The position numbers and the translations under genes are program-made. From Siderastrea siderea (lineage: Eukaryota > Cnidaria > Anthozoa > Scleractinia > Rhizangiidae), in assembly GCA_964030785.1 (NCBI GenBank), contig OZ034970.1:3415911-3479910 (forward strand): a stretch of 64,000 bases of DNA, in the 5' to 3' direction. The stretch's first letter is position 1, and the number at the start of each line of letters is the position of its first letter. The notes below the pieces were generated by a model that saw only the letters and a list, made by a program, of their open reading frames with translations, did no database searches and was not told where the DNA came from. Positions 29,841 to 42,836 of the stretch are shown here, piece after piece.

Positions 29841-31204
29841 GTTAGGATTGACGCAACAGGGAAAAAGGTCGAAATACATATTAGAACATGAGAAATTTAC
29901 TGCCTTAGATCACTTGCTCGACACTTGAACCCAGAATTTGGTCGTGATGCGTTGTTACGAAATTTTCTCCATGCCAGACTCCAGAGCCCTCGGTTTTTGG
30001 CCGTGCACAAAAGAGAAAGGTCCGGGGTCGAGAATGGGATTAAGGTATCTGTTATATTTTGTCTTATGCAGTTTGAAACGTCTCCGTTTTCATTTTCCCG
30101 AAAACGTAAAAATTAGAAGATTTTCGTTCATTTCACACAAGAAATGTAACAACTACTTACACATTAACACGTTTTGAAAAGGATGCGTGATCACTGACTT
30201 GACCATGCTGAAAACCGAATGTGCTTCCAAACGTCTCGACTTTTAAAACCGTTCTCGAAAGTCTCGGTTTTCATCAGTGTTTTTGACTGTTTTCAATGTG
30301 GTCGATAGGCAAAAACGCGTCAGTGGGGACGTGGGCTAAAACTATGCCGATACTATGACCGATCAGAGAAACCCTAGTCCATTGCTTCAAGAGGTTTTCT
30401 CCAATTTTTGCTCAATATGAAATATCGACTTGTGACATTGGAAACCTTCGGAAGCCTGGTTACGAGAACGGAAGTGCCTGGTTACCTTACTATTGGTTAC
30501 TGACCAATCAGAGTGAAGTCTCTGTACAAAAATGTTACTTGCTTTCGTAGCTTTCGAAGTCATTTAACTCCATAGCCTCATACTAAGTTATTGTTAATTG
30601 TTTATTTTATTGCCAAAAAATCTCACAAAACCGTCAAAAAGACCTTTTTGATAACAACAAAGTAAATATAAACAAGCAACTCATAAAAACGTCAAAAACG
30701 ATAAAGCCCTAGACGTAAATCAAAATTAATCCCGGCAAGGTGATTTAGCGGGCTGGGTAAAAAAAATCATTACGAAAATTTTAATAAAAAATTGTATCAA
30801 TCAAATCAATAAACCGATAAAAACCGTCATTATTTAACTAGGCCAGACAAAGCTTAAAATAGTCCTTGAAGAACAAAGAAATCTGTACTGGCCCTCGAAT
30901 CTCAAATCGAACGTACTAGAATCTGGAAATGCTGGTTAGGCTTGTTTCCGAAATGTCTTAACCCTCTTTCTCAAGGTCAGATCTGCTACACATCCTTTCT
31001 GAGCTCGTTTTCTTATGAAAGGTTGACCACCAGGCCTCGCCTTGATATAGAGGCTGAAGAAGATTCGGAAATGACCTGTTTTAAAAAAATCGCTGTAGAT
31101 CGACTACCTGAATGATCCAATTTCCACCGCCGAATCCTTATGAAAAAATATACAATCGCGATGGTTTAGTATAAAACGGTGTGATACAGTTTCCTGTTCC
31201 CTCT
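29841..31204. other. Region 3' of the fucosyltransferase-like gene
   Basis: Probably contains its 3' UTR; TTTATT at about 30603 would be an AATAAA on the minus strand. The stretch 30590-30840 is A-rich with repeated AAAACCGTCA / AAAACGTCA motifs. No gene is seen. Confidence 0.35.
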
Positions 31205-32566
31205 TCAATTTTCGTTTCCACCGGAGTTGCTCTTCAATTTATGTCCTAACCAGCCAACCGACATGTGACTCAAAACTAAACCGTCTTTCCTCATAACCTC
31301 GCCCCGTGATCGGTAAATAAAACCGCTAAAACTTGAACCATTTGAGCCCACAAACAATTTGGCGTGTATACAAATGACTTGATCATGAAGTCCCCGGATG
31401 TCCATATCAAAAGAACGCCCGGATGGCTCGAAAAACTCGTCCGAGAAATACAGTTGGTATCCAGCTTCGTAAAACGGCGCGAACCATTGTTTGTCTGGTT
31501 CGTCCGTGGCGACGTAAAGAGCCGAAGACACGTTTAGATAATTCTGGCTTGCCATGGTTTGTAGCCAGTCAGAAGGCATTTTGCTTGAGCTAATTTTATG
31601 ATCTGTCCTTCTAACATGTATGGCGTTAAACGGCCGGGGTAAAATTGCCAATATTTGGAAAGCTTTTTTGTAGACATGAGGTGAAAACCACATGCTGTTA
31701 AAGATCCATTTTTGTGCTTTATAAGCCTTCTCTATGTGGAACAATTGAACATTTGCTTTGTAACTCGTGTCTTGGGACAAGTAAATCACATCGGCTTTCA
31801 CATTCAGTAGTTCATCCATAATTCTCCGAATTACAGGCTTATGAGCTTTCTTATGTCTTGTCATTTCCAAGGGGCACGCCCGAACACTCCTCGAACTGTT
31901 ATTCGGGACAAAGTGAACCCCTCGAGCCTCAGTTTCGTTTCCCGCGGGAATAGAATCGACCCAAAAACCTAGCGCGTCGGAATGGCAGACATAATGCCAT
32001 TTAAAATGTTCAAATTCTTCCAAAAACGTTTTGTGATTTGTCTTCACTTCGTAAACGTCTAGTATTTCACGCAAGCGCTCAAGATCGAGTACTCGAGATA
32101 TTGGTACCAGATCTTTCTCGGCCATGTTGTTGTACACCCAGTTGATACCCCAAAGTTTTTCCAAGATTCTCCATTCCGCAAGTTTTTTCTTCCTCAAAGA
32201 AATAGCCATGTCGTGCGAAGCAACCGGATGTACGATTAATGTCCTGTTGAGCAATTTAGCCATGATGAGTGCATTTTCAAGGGCAATACGATGATTATTC
32301 CAGCCGCCATCCGGAGGCTGATAAGTCAAGTATAAACGCCTTGAAGTCTGTATATGGGATTTAGCCACCTCGTTATACAATTGTCCCTCGTTTAAATTCA
32401 AATTTCCTTCAGTTCCACGCTCCTGTGAAGGATACACCACACTTGAACGCCTCGCTTGAAAAGGCCTCACCCTGTCTTGCAGAGATAAGAAATAAAACTG
32501 TGCAGCCATGAATAACAAAGCCGTGAAGAGCTGGACAAATACAAACAAAGCAAACAACCGTGTCAT
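31205..32566 (-). CDS. GDP-fucose protein O-fucosyltransferase-family protein
   Basis: Single-exon 453-residue type II membrane protein with an N-terminal anchor (about residues 4-27) and a lumenal catalytic region. The donor-binding signature HVRRTDHK is at 317-324; the family has H-x-R-R-x-D/E at this place. GGWNNHRIALENAL near residue 87 matches the family's opening G-G-x-N-x-x-R-x-x-L-E-x-A block. DQVICIHAKLFVGSNGSSFS (from about 401) is the C-terminal D-x-x-I/V-C...F-x-G-x-x-x-S-x-F/S motif. NxS/T sequons are present, as expected for a Golgi or ER protein. It transfers fucose from GDP-fucose to a protein acceptor that cannot be named from sequence. It is not obviously POFUT1 or POFUT2, so no symbol is given. 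Confidence 0.85.
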   Translation of the reverse strand: MTRLFALFVFVQLFTALLFMAAQFYFLSLQDRVRPFQARRSSVVYPSQERGTEGNLNLNEGQLYNEVAKSHIQTSRRLYLTYQPPDGGWNNHRIALENALIMAKLLNRTLIVHPVASHDMAISLRKKKLAEWRILEKLWGINWVYNNMAEKDLVPISRVLDLERLREILDVYEVKTNHKTFLEEFEHFKWHYVCHSDALGFWVDSIPAGNETEARGVHFVPNNSSRSVRACPLEMTRHKKAHKPVIRRIMDELLNVKADVIYLSQDTSYKANVQLFHIEKAYKAQKWIFNSMWFSPHVYKKAFQILAILPRPFNAIHVRRTDHKISSSKMPSDWLQTMASQNYLNVSSALYVATDEPDKQWFAPFYEAGYQLYFSDEFFEPSGRSFDMDIRGLHDQVICIHAKLFVGSNGSSFSGFIYRSRGEVMRKDGLVLSHMSVGWLGHKLKSNSGGNEN

Positions 32567-35500
32567 CTGAAGCGTGAAAATTCAGGCGTGGAGAAAGGTT
32601 CCGATCTGGGTTCCAAAATTACGGTAGCTTTTTCTTAGTAACTCTAGATTCTTTCTCCATTTTTTTTCTGGCTCCAAACTGATTTCTATTCGAGAATTAA
32701 CAGAACTGATGACGCCACAATTGAGATAATTTATTTTTCTGTTTTTCTTAATGGACACAGGTGGCCAAATTGTCTTAAATGGCCCGCCTGTTATACAACC
32801 GTCTCTATGGTTTGATCCCCTAAACAAGCCTTATTCAATTAGTCGGTTGTCAGAAATCGGGCTTCGTATGGTGAGTTTGGGAGTTGCGTTTTGCGAACAG
32901 GCGATGATCTTACGGGTTTTTCGTGGCTTTTAAGTAACAGGTGTCAGTTTGCTTACAGCTTCTTGCATTAACCAGGCCCCACTTTAACACATAACCAACT
33001 GTAAACGCAAGTTAAGTGAGTGAGTCCAGTCTTTAAACATAAAATATCTTAGGAGGACTTAACCAGCACACTGTAAAAGGAAAGTGCATTTCGACTATAT
33101 AATTTAAAGTAAACCACAAGGTGCTTTCGTCTAGCTATGGAATTTCATTTCCTCATACATCTTTAACTCTTTATAGGATTTTTTTTCTCTCCCCTCTTCA
33201 ACTTTGTCATTTGTCTCTTTGCATCACACGTTTATTTATATCAGTTTCGTTATACGTTCTCTTCTTGGAGGTCAAAACAACATTAACCTCGATCAGAAGA
33301 AGAAGATAAACTGCACAATAGTATTGATTGTTCTGTTATCAGCTACTATCTGAAATTTGCAACATTTCTTCACCAATTATTTAACCATTTCGCAGAAGTG
33401 TAGGCCACTAATCAGTGCATAACAATCCGTGTTTGACAGATTGTCATAAATTTCCACGGACGCGACGATCTGACAGGAAAGAACTGCTCAGTAAATCTCA
33501 GTCTTTTAAGTGGTCACAATTTAGAACTTTATCCAGGACAAAAAACGCCCTCAGACCACCAAATCAGCACAGTTAACAATGAAACGACAATACAAGGCAG
33601 TTGACGATGGACTGAGACGTTCAGAAAATAACACAATGTTCTTTTCTTTGGAGAAAAATATCCATAACTATAAATTTGAATATCAAAAAATGCCTGATAG
33701 TTGTTCTTTTGTGTGATCTTCCTATGACCTGAGCAGTATATTGCAGCCAGTCTCAAGTCGCTGATCCTTGTATGGCTAGTATCCAAAGTCTAATAAATGG
33801 GAGTAATTCAAACAAATAAACCCTCTTGAAGACCAAATTTGAAAAAATACTGAATAGGTCTTTGTATACACGTAGTGCGATGATTTTTTTTATTTTTCTA
33901 TACAGGCCCCATTGCTTCACGTTAGAGGACAATGACTCTCTCAACTCAAGTTTAATTATTTCGTGGTTCAGTTAAGGAACTTAGTTTAAATTGGAAAGGT
34001 TTAGAAAGACCAACTATGCTCTAGACCAAGGAATCGCTGTAAAAAGTCCAAAAAATTACCAAAATTAAGTCGAGTGAAATACTACAGGAGAGCAGAACAA
34101 TCTTCGTTTTAAATTTCACCATCACTAAATCTTTTGGAAACATTATGCAATATCGACTGCCAAGATCGTGGGAATACGCATGAGATAATAAACAATAAAA
34201 GCCCTTACCCTGCAACTTGGACAAAGAGGCTGAAATTGAGAAGTTTTAAGCCACGCCCAAAGGGGTAATGATTCATAATTGTTTGCTCTGGAAGTGTACC
34301 AAATAGAATCTTGTATCCGGGAAGTCGTTAGGTTAGTATTCATTAAATAAACCAATGTTTTCACAGACTGATGAAGGAAAGAGAAATAAATATTCTAGAC
34401 AACAGATCGTTCGTAACTTTCAGTCGAACCTCCGGTGAAACTTTTTCCTGTCTCATAGCTTTGCCACGAATTTATCGTGTGATATAATATCGTCGCGGGT
34501 TCTTCCATGGAAGGCAAACTGCCTCAGGCAATCTTGAACCTTTATCCGCAAAGCTTTTTACAAACGCGGCATCCACAGAGTTGAGTTGTTGGAAGAGTGA
34601 CAGTGAGTTTCGTGAGAACTAAAGGTCTTTACCTACCGCCGGGGTATAACATGGCGCCTTAGTTGAAATCTTGACGACTTTCCGGAAATGTAAGCTGAAC
34701 AAAACGCCAACACTTCATCCCACATTATCCTCTTCATGAGTGAAATTGAAGAAATTAACCTAACAGAAAATTCCTTTGAAGAAAATTTAATTTGTTTGAA
34801 TAGTTATACAAGCCCCAAAATTTTCTGTTCAAACAAAATGTAATGGAAATACAAAAGAACTGAAGATTAATAATTGGTGCAAGGTACTCGAACTTTATTT
34901 TAAAATTCCCAAGTTTGTCAGATGAAGTCAACGTCTTTGATTTTGTCAAGAACTTTAACACAAGAGTTCCTAAGAAAAGAATTTAAGCCGCATTTTATTG
35001 CCTCTTCATGAAAGTAATGAACGCAATATCGCTTCATCGATCAAATTTGTCATTTATTGTAACTTTATTTTAATAGATCGTTAAGCTTTATATTACTAAG
35101 ACAAATGAATATTTTAAAATGTTATAGCTTGAATGCCATTTTCAGAGACTAAATGGTTAAAACCTCAAGTCGTGTAATGTGGATCAAAGTTTAGTCAGTG
35201 TGGTTTTAACGTGGATAAAATATAAAAGTGATGATTCAAATAAACGCTTTTGAACCAGCACTTTCTCCCAAGGTAGTTCTCTTTTTTGAGTCTGTGGATG
35301 AAATCCCAAAGTATGACCATTCAAGTTAAAGCTATTGAGCAGTAGGTTTCTGTGGCACTGTTGTAGGTTCTAAAAGGTTTTTCTTCTTACTGCTTCTCTA
35401 AATAATTTTTTCTTTTGCACTTTTTGATCGAAGTTGAGTTGTTGACTCTAAATTATGAACTCGTTAATGACCTCTGAAAAATGATACGATGATATTTAAA

Positions 35501-36290
35501 ACGTTTCAGCCCCTTGAATAGAGTCATGTAATATGTGGGGATCAAACGATCTATGGCCAGATGAAATCCTGAAGCCGGTATGACCAACGAAAGCCGGTTA
35601 AGCAGTTTCTGAACATGATGCTGTATAATTTTTCAACAAATTTCAACAATTTTAATTTTGATTTTGTATGTTATTGGAGGGAGAGGGTGAATGCGTTTCA
35701 GACAAAATGTACTGTATTGTTGGCTGAAATAAAAAGGAAATAGGAAACTACATTTCGGAAGCTTTAAAAAACTTAAATGTTTTTCAGGAAAAAACAACCC
35801 CTGCCCACATGAAAATAAAAATTAGTTTTCCAACGATAGCCTTGATGGGGTGAAGTATGCATTGTTAATGACCTTACATTATACACAGAACACCTGTGAA
35901 CTGCTTGACAGATGTCGCCGAATAGACTCGCTAAAAAAACCGCAAATCATCAGCAAGTTCAAATTTTTAAAGGAGTAATAATTAGTTTATACGATTAGAA
36001 CGTCTTGTAGCGAATTGTGTGCAGAAGTTTGCGTATTTTTTCTTTTTAATGTCCATGTTTTTCCGGCTAATTTACTTACTAACATCACTCTATTGTGTCT
36101 TTCGACCCACTAGTCACGTATTGACTGCCTTTTTGCATGCAAAAATCGGAAATTGGATCGAAAAGCTTTTTGCAGACAAGGAATTAAATCGCCATTCAAT
36201 GTAGAAAGCAAGCGATGACAAGTGATGAAACTAAGGGCAGACACACAGCCGGGAACATACAATTAACAAGCCGGAAACACACAATAGACT
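32567..36290. other. Gene-free A+T-rich stretch
   Basis: The first few hundred bases should hold the fucosyltransferase-like promoter. The remainder has only short random ORFs and one inverted copy of the ~110-bp repeat (35280-35375). No other structure is supported. Confidence 0.4.
35280..35375 (-). repeat. ~110-bp dispersed repeat, inverted single unit
   Basis: GAGTCTGTGGATGAAATCCC and GCTATTGAGCAGTAGGTTTC are the complements of the unit blocks seen at 29536-29840. Confidence 0.7.
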
Positions 36291-36296
36291 CTCCAC

Positions 36297-36365
36297 TATA
36301 AAACAAGCAATATTTCCCCATCGCTTTACCCTTCAAGAGTAGCCAAGCAGGATAGCGGATAAACG
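36297..36365 (+). promoter_or_regulatory. Possible TATA promoter and noncoding first exon of the PRSS23-like gene
   Basis: TATAAAA at 36297-36303 is followed about 30 bp later by a pyrimidine-rich start region and then a strong donor, ACG|GTAAGT at 36366. The next good acceptor before a plus-strand start codon is TTCTTTTTCAG at 42752-42762, 74 bp before the protease ATG. This would give a 6.4-kb first intron. A second TATA-like TTATATAA at 40233 is an alternative. Confidence 0.3.
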
Positions 36366-37304
36366 GTAAGTTGTAATTTCCTTATTTTGTTTAAAAGTGA
36401 AGTTAGGTTTCTGTGTGATATGTGATTTGAAGATCCTTTTATTTCCATGTGTTGTTTTTGCTGAGGCTATTTTTTCTTTTTTCGCTGACGTTTAAAGTTG
36501 GGTTTGTAAATTGCATTGTAAACTGCGCATTTGATACGTACACATTAAATTTCATTTGGTAGCATTTCTGAAGGATAACATTACGAGAAAAAAGTAGGAA
36601 AATTGATAAAAATATTTTGCTTTACCGTGCCTATATCAGTGTAGTTCTCTTATCACGTCCCCTAAAAAGAGAATTACAGAAATAGTCGAAACGTCAGATC
36701 AGTCTTAGAGGATCTTAGAGGAGATTTTTCCGAGCATAATCCGGAGCACTGTAACTTTTTTACCCATTCTAATTGAAAAAGAAATTAATTCAGTTTTTGA
36801 GCTTAAGAGCTATTTCTTCATTGCCCGCGGCGAGAGTCCCCAGAAATGACGTGATCTTGCAGAGCAGAACTCGACGTGTAACAGGCATCAATAAGAAAAT
36901 AAGTATGGCTAACGACGAAAAAGATGGAACTTGATTTCAATATGAGCAAATTTTAAAAAGTGGCTGGGCTCTCGTGTCTTAGTTTTCAGCTTTTTATTGG
37001 ACTGGTTCACCCGCTTAGAAAGAAAAATGCCGGACTACATAGGCAAGGTTGCCTAGAAGTTTTAGTTTGCCTTCAAGCGCGCCAGTTAGCGTCTTGAAAA
37101 TATTTCAGTTAATTTACATTGGGGCAAACTTGACTTGGCCGTATCACAATTTAATGTTTTCTGATTCTCATTTCGAAAGCGCTGTAAATTAAACCCCATT
37201 AAACAAGCAAATGACCAGTAACTTCATTTGTAACGAAACTTTAATCACATAAAAGTACGCTTAGCGTGGTGACATGATTATGATTGATGAACAAACAAGG
37301 GGGT

Positions 37305-37338
<34 letters not shown>

Positions 37339-37339
37339 A

Positions 37340-38400
37340 GGACGTGAAACACAAAATTTTGGATTTATCAACTGAGTTGGTAGGGTAAATTGGCCACCGT
37401 AAAGAGGTTGAAATCTGACGTTTTGAGTGTTAGGCCTTCGTCAGAGCGAATCAAGGAATTGTGGGTTACACTTCGTTTATATGGAGAGTGGTGGAGCTAC
37501 GCTATTGGTAGGAACATGGCAACGTGAAAAACAAGAAATAATTAATTGAATGAAAACCGTGGGGATTAAATGTGCCGATTTGAAAAATGAATTTTTGTTC
37601 TAGATTTTTACGGCTTTCTGTGTTACCCTGGTGTAGGGAAAGGACGCAGATCGTCATGTGTTGGCTAGAATGATTAGGGAGATTGAAATGTCGGGCGACT
37701 GGTTTGGATGCGTCCTTGTCATTTTTTTCAACGTTTCGTAGGTGTTTGCGGAAACGGTTGCCTAGTCTCCTCCCTGTTTTGCCAATGTATATCTTTTTGC
37801 ATAAAGTACATGTTATATATGCAATAGATAACATTTGCGGAGGTGCATGTAAAACGATTAGTGATTTTAGCCGATCGCTTGGGTCCTGTTATTTTGTCCG
37901 CATTGTGAATGAAAAGACAAGTGTTGCGTCGTTTGCGCGCGCATTTAACAGTACCCGGTTGATCATCAGATTTAAGTACACTCCTAACTAGAAAGTTCAC
38001 TATGTTTTTGTCGCGTTTGAATGAAATTAATGGGGCTGTGAAAAGGTTCTTCCTGTTTCATTATCATTTTTGAGTAACTTAAAGTTCTTTAAAATGATGT
38101 TTTTGGCTGCGAGGTTATGTGGATGGTAAGTGATTGTAAATGGAATTCTCTCGTTCTTTTCCTTCTGTGACGTTTGCAGTGCTGAATGTCGATCAATCTG
38201 TTGAGCACGGTGTTGAGCCGCGTTGACAACAGAATCAGGATAGCCGCACTTTTGAGAAATGGCGCATTTCCTCTGAGTTGTTGAGTAAGCAATTTTCGTA
38301 TAAGAGGCCAGAATTAAGTGTTGGGGAAATATAGGGCAAATATTATTATGGACCAGTGTTTCGCTGAATAGTAGAACACACTTTCTACAGGAAAGAAAAC
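37340..38400 (-). mobile_element. Penelope-like retroelement, 3' part with GIY-YIG endonuclease (decayed)
   Basis: Minus-strand frames, broken by several shifts, contain ERIPFTITYHPHN, then FLVRSVLKSDDQPGT, then a Cys-rich segment NTCLFIHNADKI, then the GIY-YIG nuclease block YITCTLCKKIYIGKTGRRLG with FRKHLRNV, and finally ESRKNLEQKFIFQIGT. This order of linker and GIY-YIG domain after the (missing) reverse transcriptase is diagnostic of EN-containing Penelope-like elements. Downstream on the same strand, 37376-37445 has TCTGACG...CGTCAGA enclosing a hammerhead-like CTGACGA...CTC-AAAA core, as in their terminal repeats. GGTGGCCAATTTACC is shared with 60985. It is not functional. Confidence 0.8.
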
Positions 38401-38959
38401 AAAACAAAGATGAAACAGTTCCTTTTCCTCTGAAAGGAACTCAGATATCAAATAAAAACAAATACTTTTCAGGATATTTCGCTTCCTGGAATATTTAGGA
38501 AGCAATGAAATAAACACGTTTTCAACAATAAACAGTTGACCGACTGACAAGTCGGTCTGAAGCTGCGAACAAAAACAGTTTAAAACAAAAACAAATGAAG
38601 CTTACTCAATATTGAGCCGAATTGCATCCTATGTACAGCTGAAGTTTTCCTTTTTCAAACATTTCCATACATTCCGACAAAAAAAGCTACAACTGCACGT
38701 TGACTTGCTCAGTTGCAGCCTGCAAATTAAATCGTTAGTTTTTTAATTATTTTCTCTAGGTATGCGCAGGGCCCCACTGAAGAGCACCTTTTGGTGAAGT
38801 GGGCTCCCTGCTAAAATATTATTATTATTATGATATATCTAGTGAAAGCAGGGTCTCCAACTTTAAAAATTGTTTCAGATTGCACTAATTTTGCGCCATT
38901 TATACTTTATTACTCGCTCTTCATACGATCAGATGCTCAATGCCAATACCACAAACGCT

Positions 38960-39250
38960 TTACACCCAAGACTACACAAAATCAAAGTTCAAAAAGAATG
39001 TTGAATCTAACTTTGTACAATCCTCAAAAACAAACAGCACCACAGAAGAGTACTACTTAGCCCTTTCACTCCCTGTGGGTGAAATCCCATAGTGTGACCA
39101 TTCAAATGAAACCTCGTGAGCAGTACGTTCACATGGTACTATTTGTTTTTTACAAAATGAAGTTTGAGATTTGCCTTGAATTTTGATTTTAGGCACTCTT
39201 AGGATTAAAAGGGTTAGTAGCTCTCATTTGAATGGTCACACTTTTGGAAA
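38960..39250 (+). repeat. ~110-bp dispersed repeat, diverged units
   Basis: AAACAGCACCACAGAAGAGT near 39029 matches the unit block AACAGCACCGCAGGAAAGTA. TCTCATTTGAATGGTCACAC at about 39222 matches another block. Between them lies an inverted portion (GTGACCATTCAAATGAAACC), so units of both orientations are mixed. Confidence 0.6.
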
Positions 39251-39259
39251 CCACTTATC

Positions 39260-42200
39260 AAGACTCAAGGTTTGGTTGCGGGGGTGATCGGGTCAGTTAA
39301 AAGTCCCCCACCGCGTTTGATACATTATGTATCATGCAAGTTTCCGTAGAAATAATCAAAACAGTTAGAAACAAACATCCTTTTTCCTTCAGTTTAAACT
39401 GTTTGTTATTTTATCTACCCGGTTAAGACAGTAACATTTTACTATCCGCTGAAACATAAACTCAAAACGTGGGAAAACACACTCTACTTCCTCGCTCTGT
39501 ACGTACACCCGAGCGGGGGAGGGGTGTCTGAGTGTTGTCGGCGCGCGGAGGGAGGGGGGGAGGTTTTACTTGACAGAAGCTCGAGCCCTGGATTCTTCGA
39601 GACAACTCTCTTTTAAGACTGTCACATGATAACGTTGCGGTTGCATACCGGCTTCGTGTACCGAAGCCGCGCCGATGATAACAAACTTATTTTGCATTTA
39701 GTAAATAAAGTCGGTCTTAAAACCATACCGTGCTCGAACCATTCTGTGGGATCGGCTCAAACACGTTTTTTCCCTCACGACCTTCGCAATTGAGTGCAGT
39801 GCCAACTGATAGTAATCGTATACCATTTTAGCATGTTGTGAGCTTCAAACTGTCCTAAATAAAATCGGTCCTAGCACGTGTATTTGTCCGTATCTGTCTG
39901 GGAGGTAGATAAGTTTGATATTTTTATAGTCTCACCTTACTTTTGAAAACCGGTTGATAACCTTAACTTAACAAGCAAACCGCAAGCCTTTCAGCTGGTA
40001 GTATTTCTTCAACGCCGCGTGAACAAATAGAAATGAACACAGGAAACCAATTGAGAGTGAACCCCCGACCACAAGAAATGAAACTTACGTGATTCGTTTC
40101 AGCAGTTCATTTCAGTAGCTAGCGTACAAATCACTGTAGCTTTTACTTTCATGTAATAAAACATTTCCTTTTTATCGTTTAATTGCACATTTGTCCTTTC
40201 CCCAAAACCTACCTGGTTCCGTGACTTTCCGCTTATATAACATGCGTGACTTCGCGTGGTTTCATCTGAGCCAAGATCGTAATCCGCTTTTAAAGTGACA
40301 CTTGCCACACCGTTCAAGCATTAAGCCGTGATAATTTGCAGGAAACACAACTTTATGATACTGAGCTCAATTTCAGCCCTTACTCCTCGAGTTAGCTTGG
40401 TACGTACCTTTTTATTTCTTTACATTATGACGAACTATCGATGGGTTTGATATACACTTTCTAAGTTTTAGTTTAGCCCAGAACGTTCGTGCCTATCTCG
40501 AAAGTACTTGTGCAGAAAATATTTGTTCCAAACAAACTCAGTGATAATCTCTTAATTAATCTGTCTTGCCGTAAATATTGTGGCATTTTAACTCGCCTTA
40601 AAAAAAAACAAAGAATTGGTACTATAGCAAGGATCTTAAGCGAAGGAGGCGATTTTTATTAAGAAGTGTGTTTCGTTTCGACTTAGGAAATCATTTGAGC
40701 AATCGAGACTAGAGATTGCTGACTGCATTGTGTCTATCACTGGCTTTCGAAATTCTTAGGCAAATGAAAGCACTTGATTTGTATTGACCCTTGGCAAATC
40801 AATGATCTCTTGTGATGTGGCATCTTTTAAAAAATGATCTTGGCCTTCGGAACGCATTTGAATTCCAACTTTTGTTTCTCTGTTACAGTATCTATGAATC
40901 AATCACTCGCATTCTTGGCCATTTTAGCAGGCAATCCTGAGACAGAGCCCCCAGTATAGAGCCAAATGGCGCTATTCAGTCCCTCTTTCTGAAAGCTCTG
41001 ATTGACAAATCCCGAAAAATTGGCTTTTGAAATCTGTTTGCTCCTCTTATTTACTGGTTCCTCGAATCCTGCTCTTACAGTTGTGTGCATTCCGCAACCC
41101 GCTTCCCCCCAAAACGCATGCCAACTACAAGGGTAACCAATTTTCCGCAACCCAGAAAGTTGACCTTAGATTTACAAAAGCTGTTCTTAAAAAGGAGCTG
41201 ATTAGCCGGCAACTCCAAAGCGAGCAGCTTTTGAAACAGTGAGCGTATTTCAGAAACTATACAAGGAAATCAAATCTCTTTGTCTGCGAAAGAGTACCGT
41301 ATAACGAAAGCAGTGGCGCATCCACACCCCCCAAAAAGGTAGTAATACTTACCCCGGGGAATGTACCGTGCACTTTCATCGTGAAACCACACACCTTGCA
41401 TTTGTAACTTTTAGTTTGTTCACGCATGGAGTCCCTGGTGAGTACCGCTGGGTTTTTGATCAAAAAATAAAACAAAACAACATGAGACAGTGGCAGCTGA
41501 GAGCAAGGGGGTAAATTTTTTAAATGGTTTACGGCCTTGTCGACGCGTGATGCTTCGCTGACACGACAAAAATTTCTTGAAATCACTGTAAGACTTTAAA
41601 CGGTAAGAAGAGAGCATAAGTTTCATTTGTCTGAGACTGAGTAAGACCGGAAAATTTCAATGGTACTGGTAAGCTTTCCAACAGAGCTACGTCTCTAAAC
41701 AAATAAATTGTTTTCAAGGTAGGCTGCGAATATTTTGCGAAAATTCTTTGACAGTCGAATGCAAACTCCAATTTCTCGCCTCTTTACTTCACTTTTTTCG
41801 CTCCTTTTCAAAATGACAAAAATAATTGTCCACTAATTTCAAGAGCATTTTTTCCAAAGTATGCTGTCCCAGTTTGAACCCTTTAAACGAGAGAAAAAAC
41901 TAGCTATTTCACTCCGACAAAATGATCGACAACAAAAGGCACCACAGGAAAATACTAATTGATAGTTTTCACCATTAGTTCAGTGGCTTTCATCAATGTT
42001 CAGCGAGGACTAGTTTAAAACGTCAACCATAAGTTGAAGTTTGAAAGACATGTCTACGATAAGTCTCATTTTCCCTAAAGCATTACATAACATCGTAATT
42101 TTTTTCATTTGTTCAGGGGTTATTTCATGCACTTGTTTAAACGTTTTTTACGTTGTTAATTAAGTTTGTTTGTCCGTTCTGTCCTTCGTTTACCTCCGCT

Positions 42201-42762
42201 GCCTTTCCTTTAAGGAGCTCTTTTTTGAGTCCCCTAGTCTTCGTTTCTGTATTTCTCTTTTTTGAGTTGGCAGAAATTGCTCTGATTTCAGTCTTTTGAA
42301 AAAATTTTTTTTACAAAGCTGCAAGTGAATGCGCATTTTAGCATTAGAAATCTCAATTTTAGCGAGGAGACGAATTGATATGCGCAGCTTGCAAAAACTT
42401 TAGTACCTACTATACAGTGCGCTACAAGTTATGTATTTTTTGACGTTTTGACAATAACGACATCACGTTATTGAAGCTTGCTTGTTTTGCCCTTAGTATC
42501 TATTGAGAGACCTTTTAAGAGTCTGATGACCGGCTCAAGGGCTTATAACACAGGTTATACCAAACAATACAGTGTGAAGAGCTTATTAGCTTTATTTGTA
42601 CACTCTTTTGTTTCCTTTTCAATAAGCCTGTTTAACATATGAAGGCAGTTTCCTGTTGTATGAAGCTTAAGGACCGTTATAATGAAATATTATAACTTGT
42701 ATGGGAGATTAATTTTATAGTACAAGGGCTGAATTTGATGAACTGATGTTATTCTTTTTCAG
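39260..42762. other. Stretch upstream of the PRSS23-like coding exon
   Basis: Either intergenic or its first intron. A GC-rich patch at 39500-39600 has a GCGGGGGAGGGG run. A partial ~110-bp repeat lies near 41935-41990. No gene or RNA is recognised. Confidence 0.35.
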
Positions 42763-42836
42763 GTTGATACAGGGAAATTCCACAATTTCACGAAAGTCGA
42801 TTCAGTTGGCAAATTCTTTACCAAGTACAAGATAAC

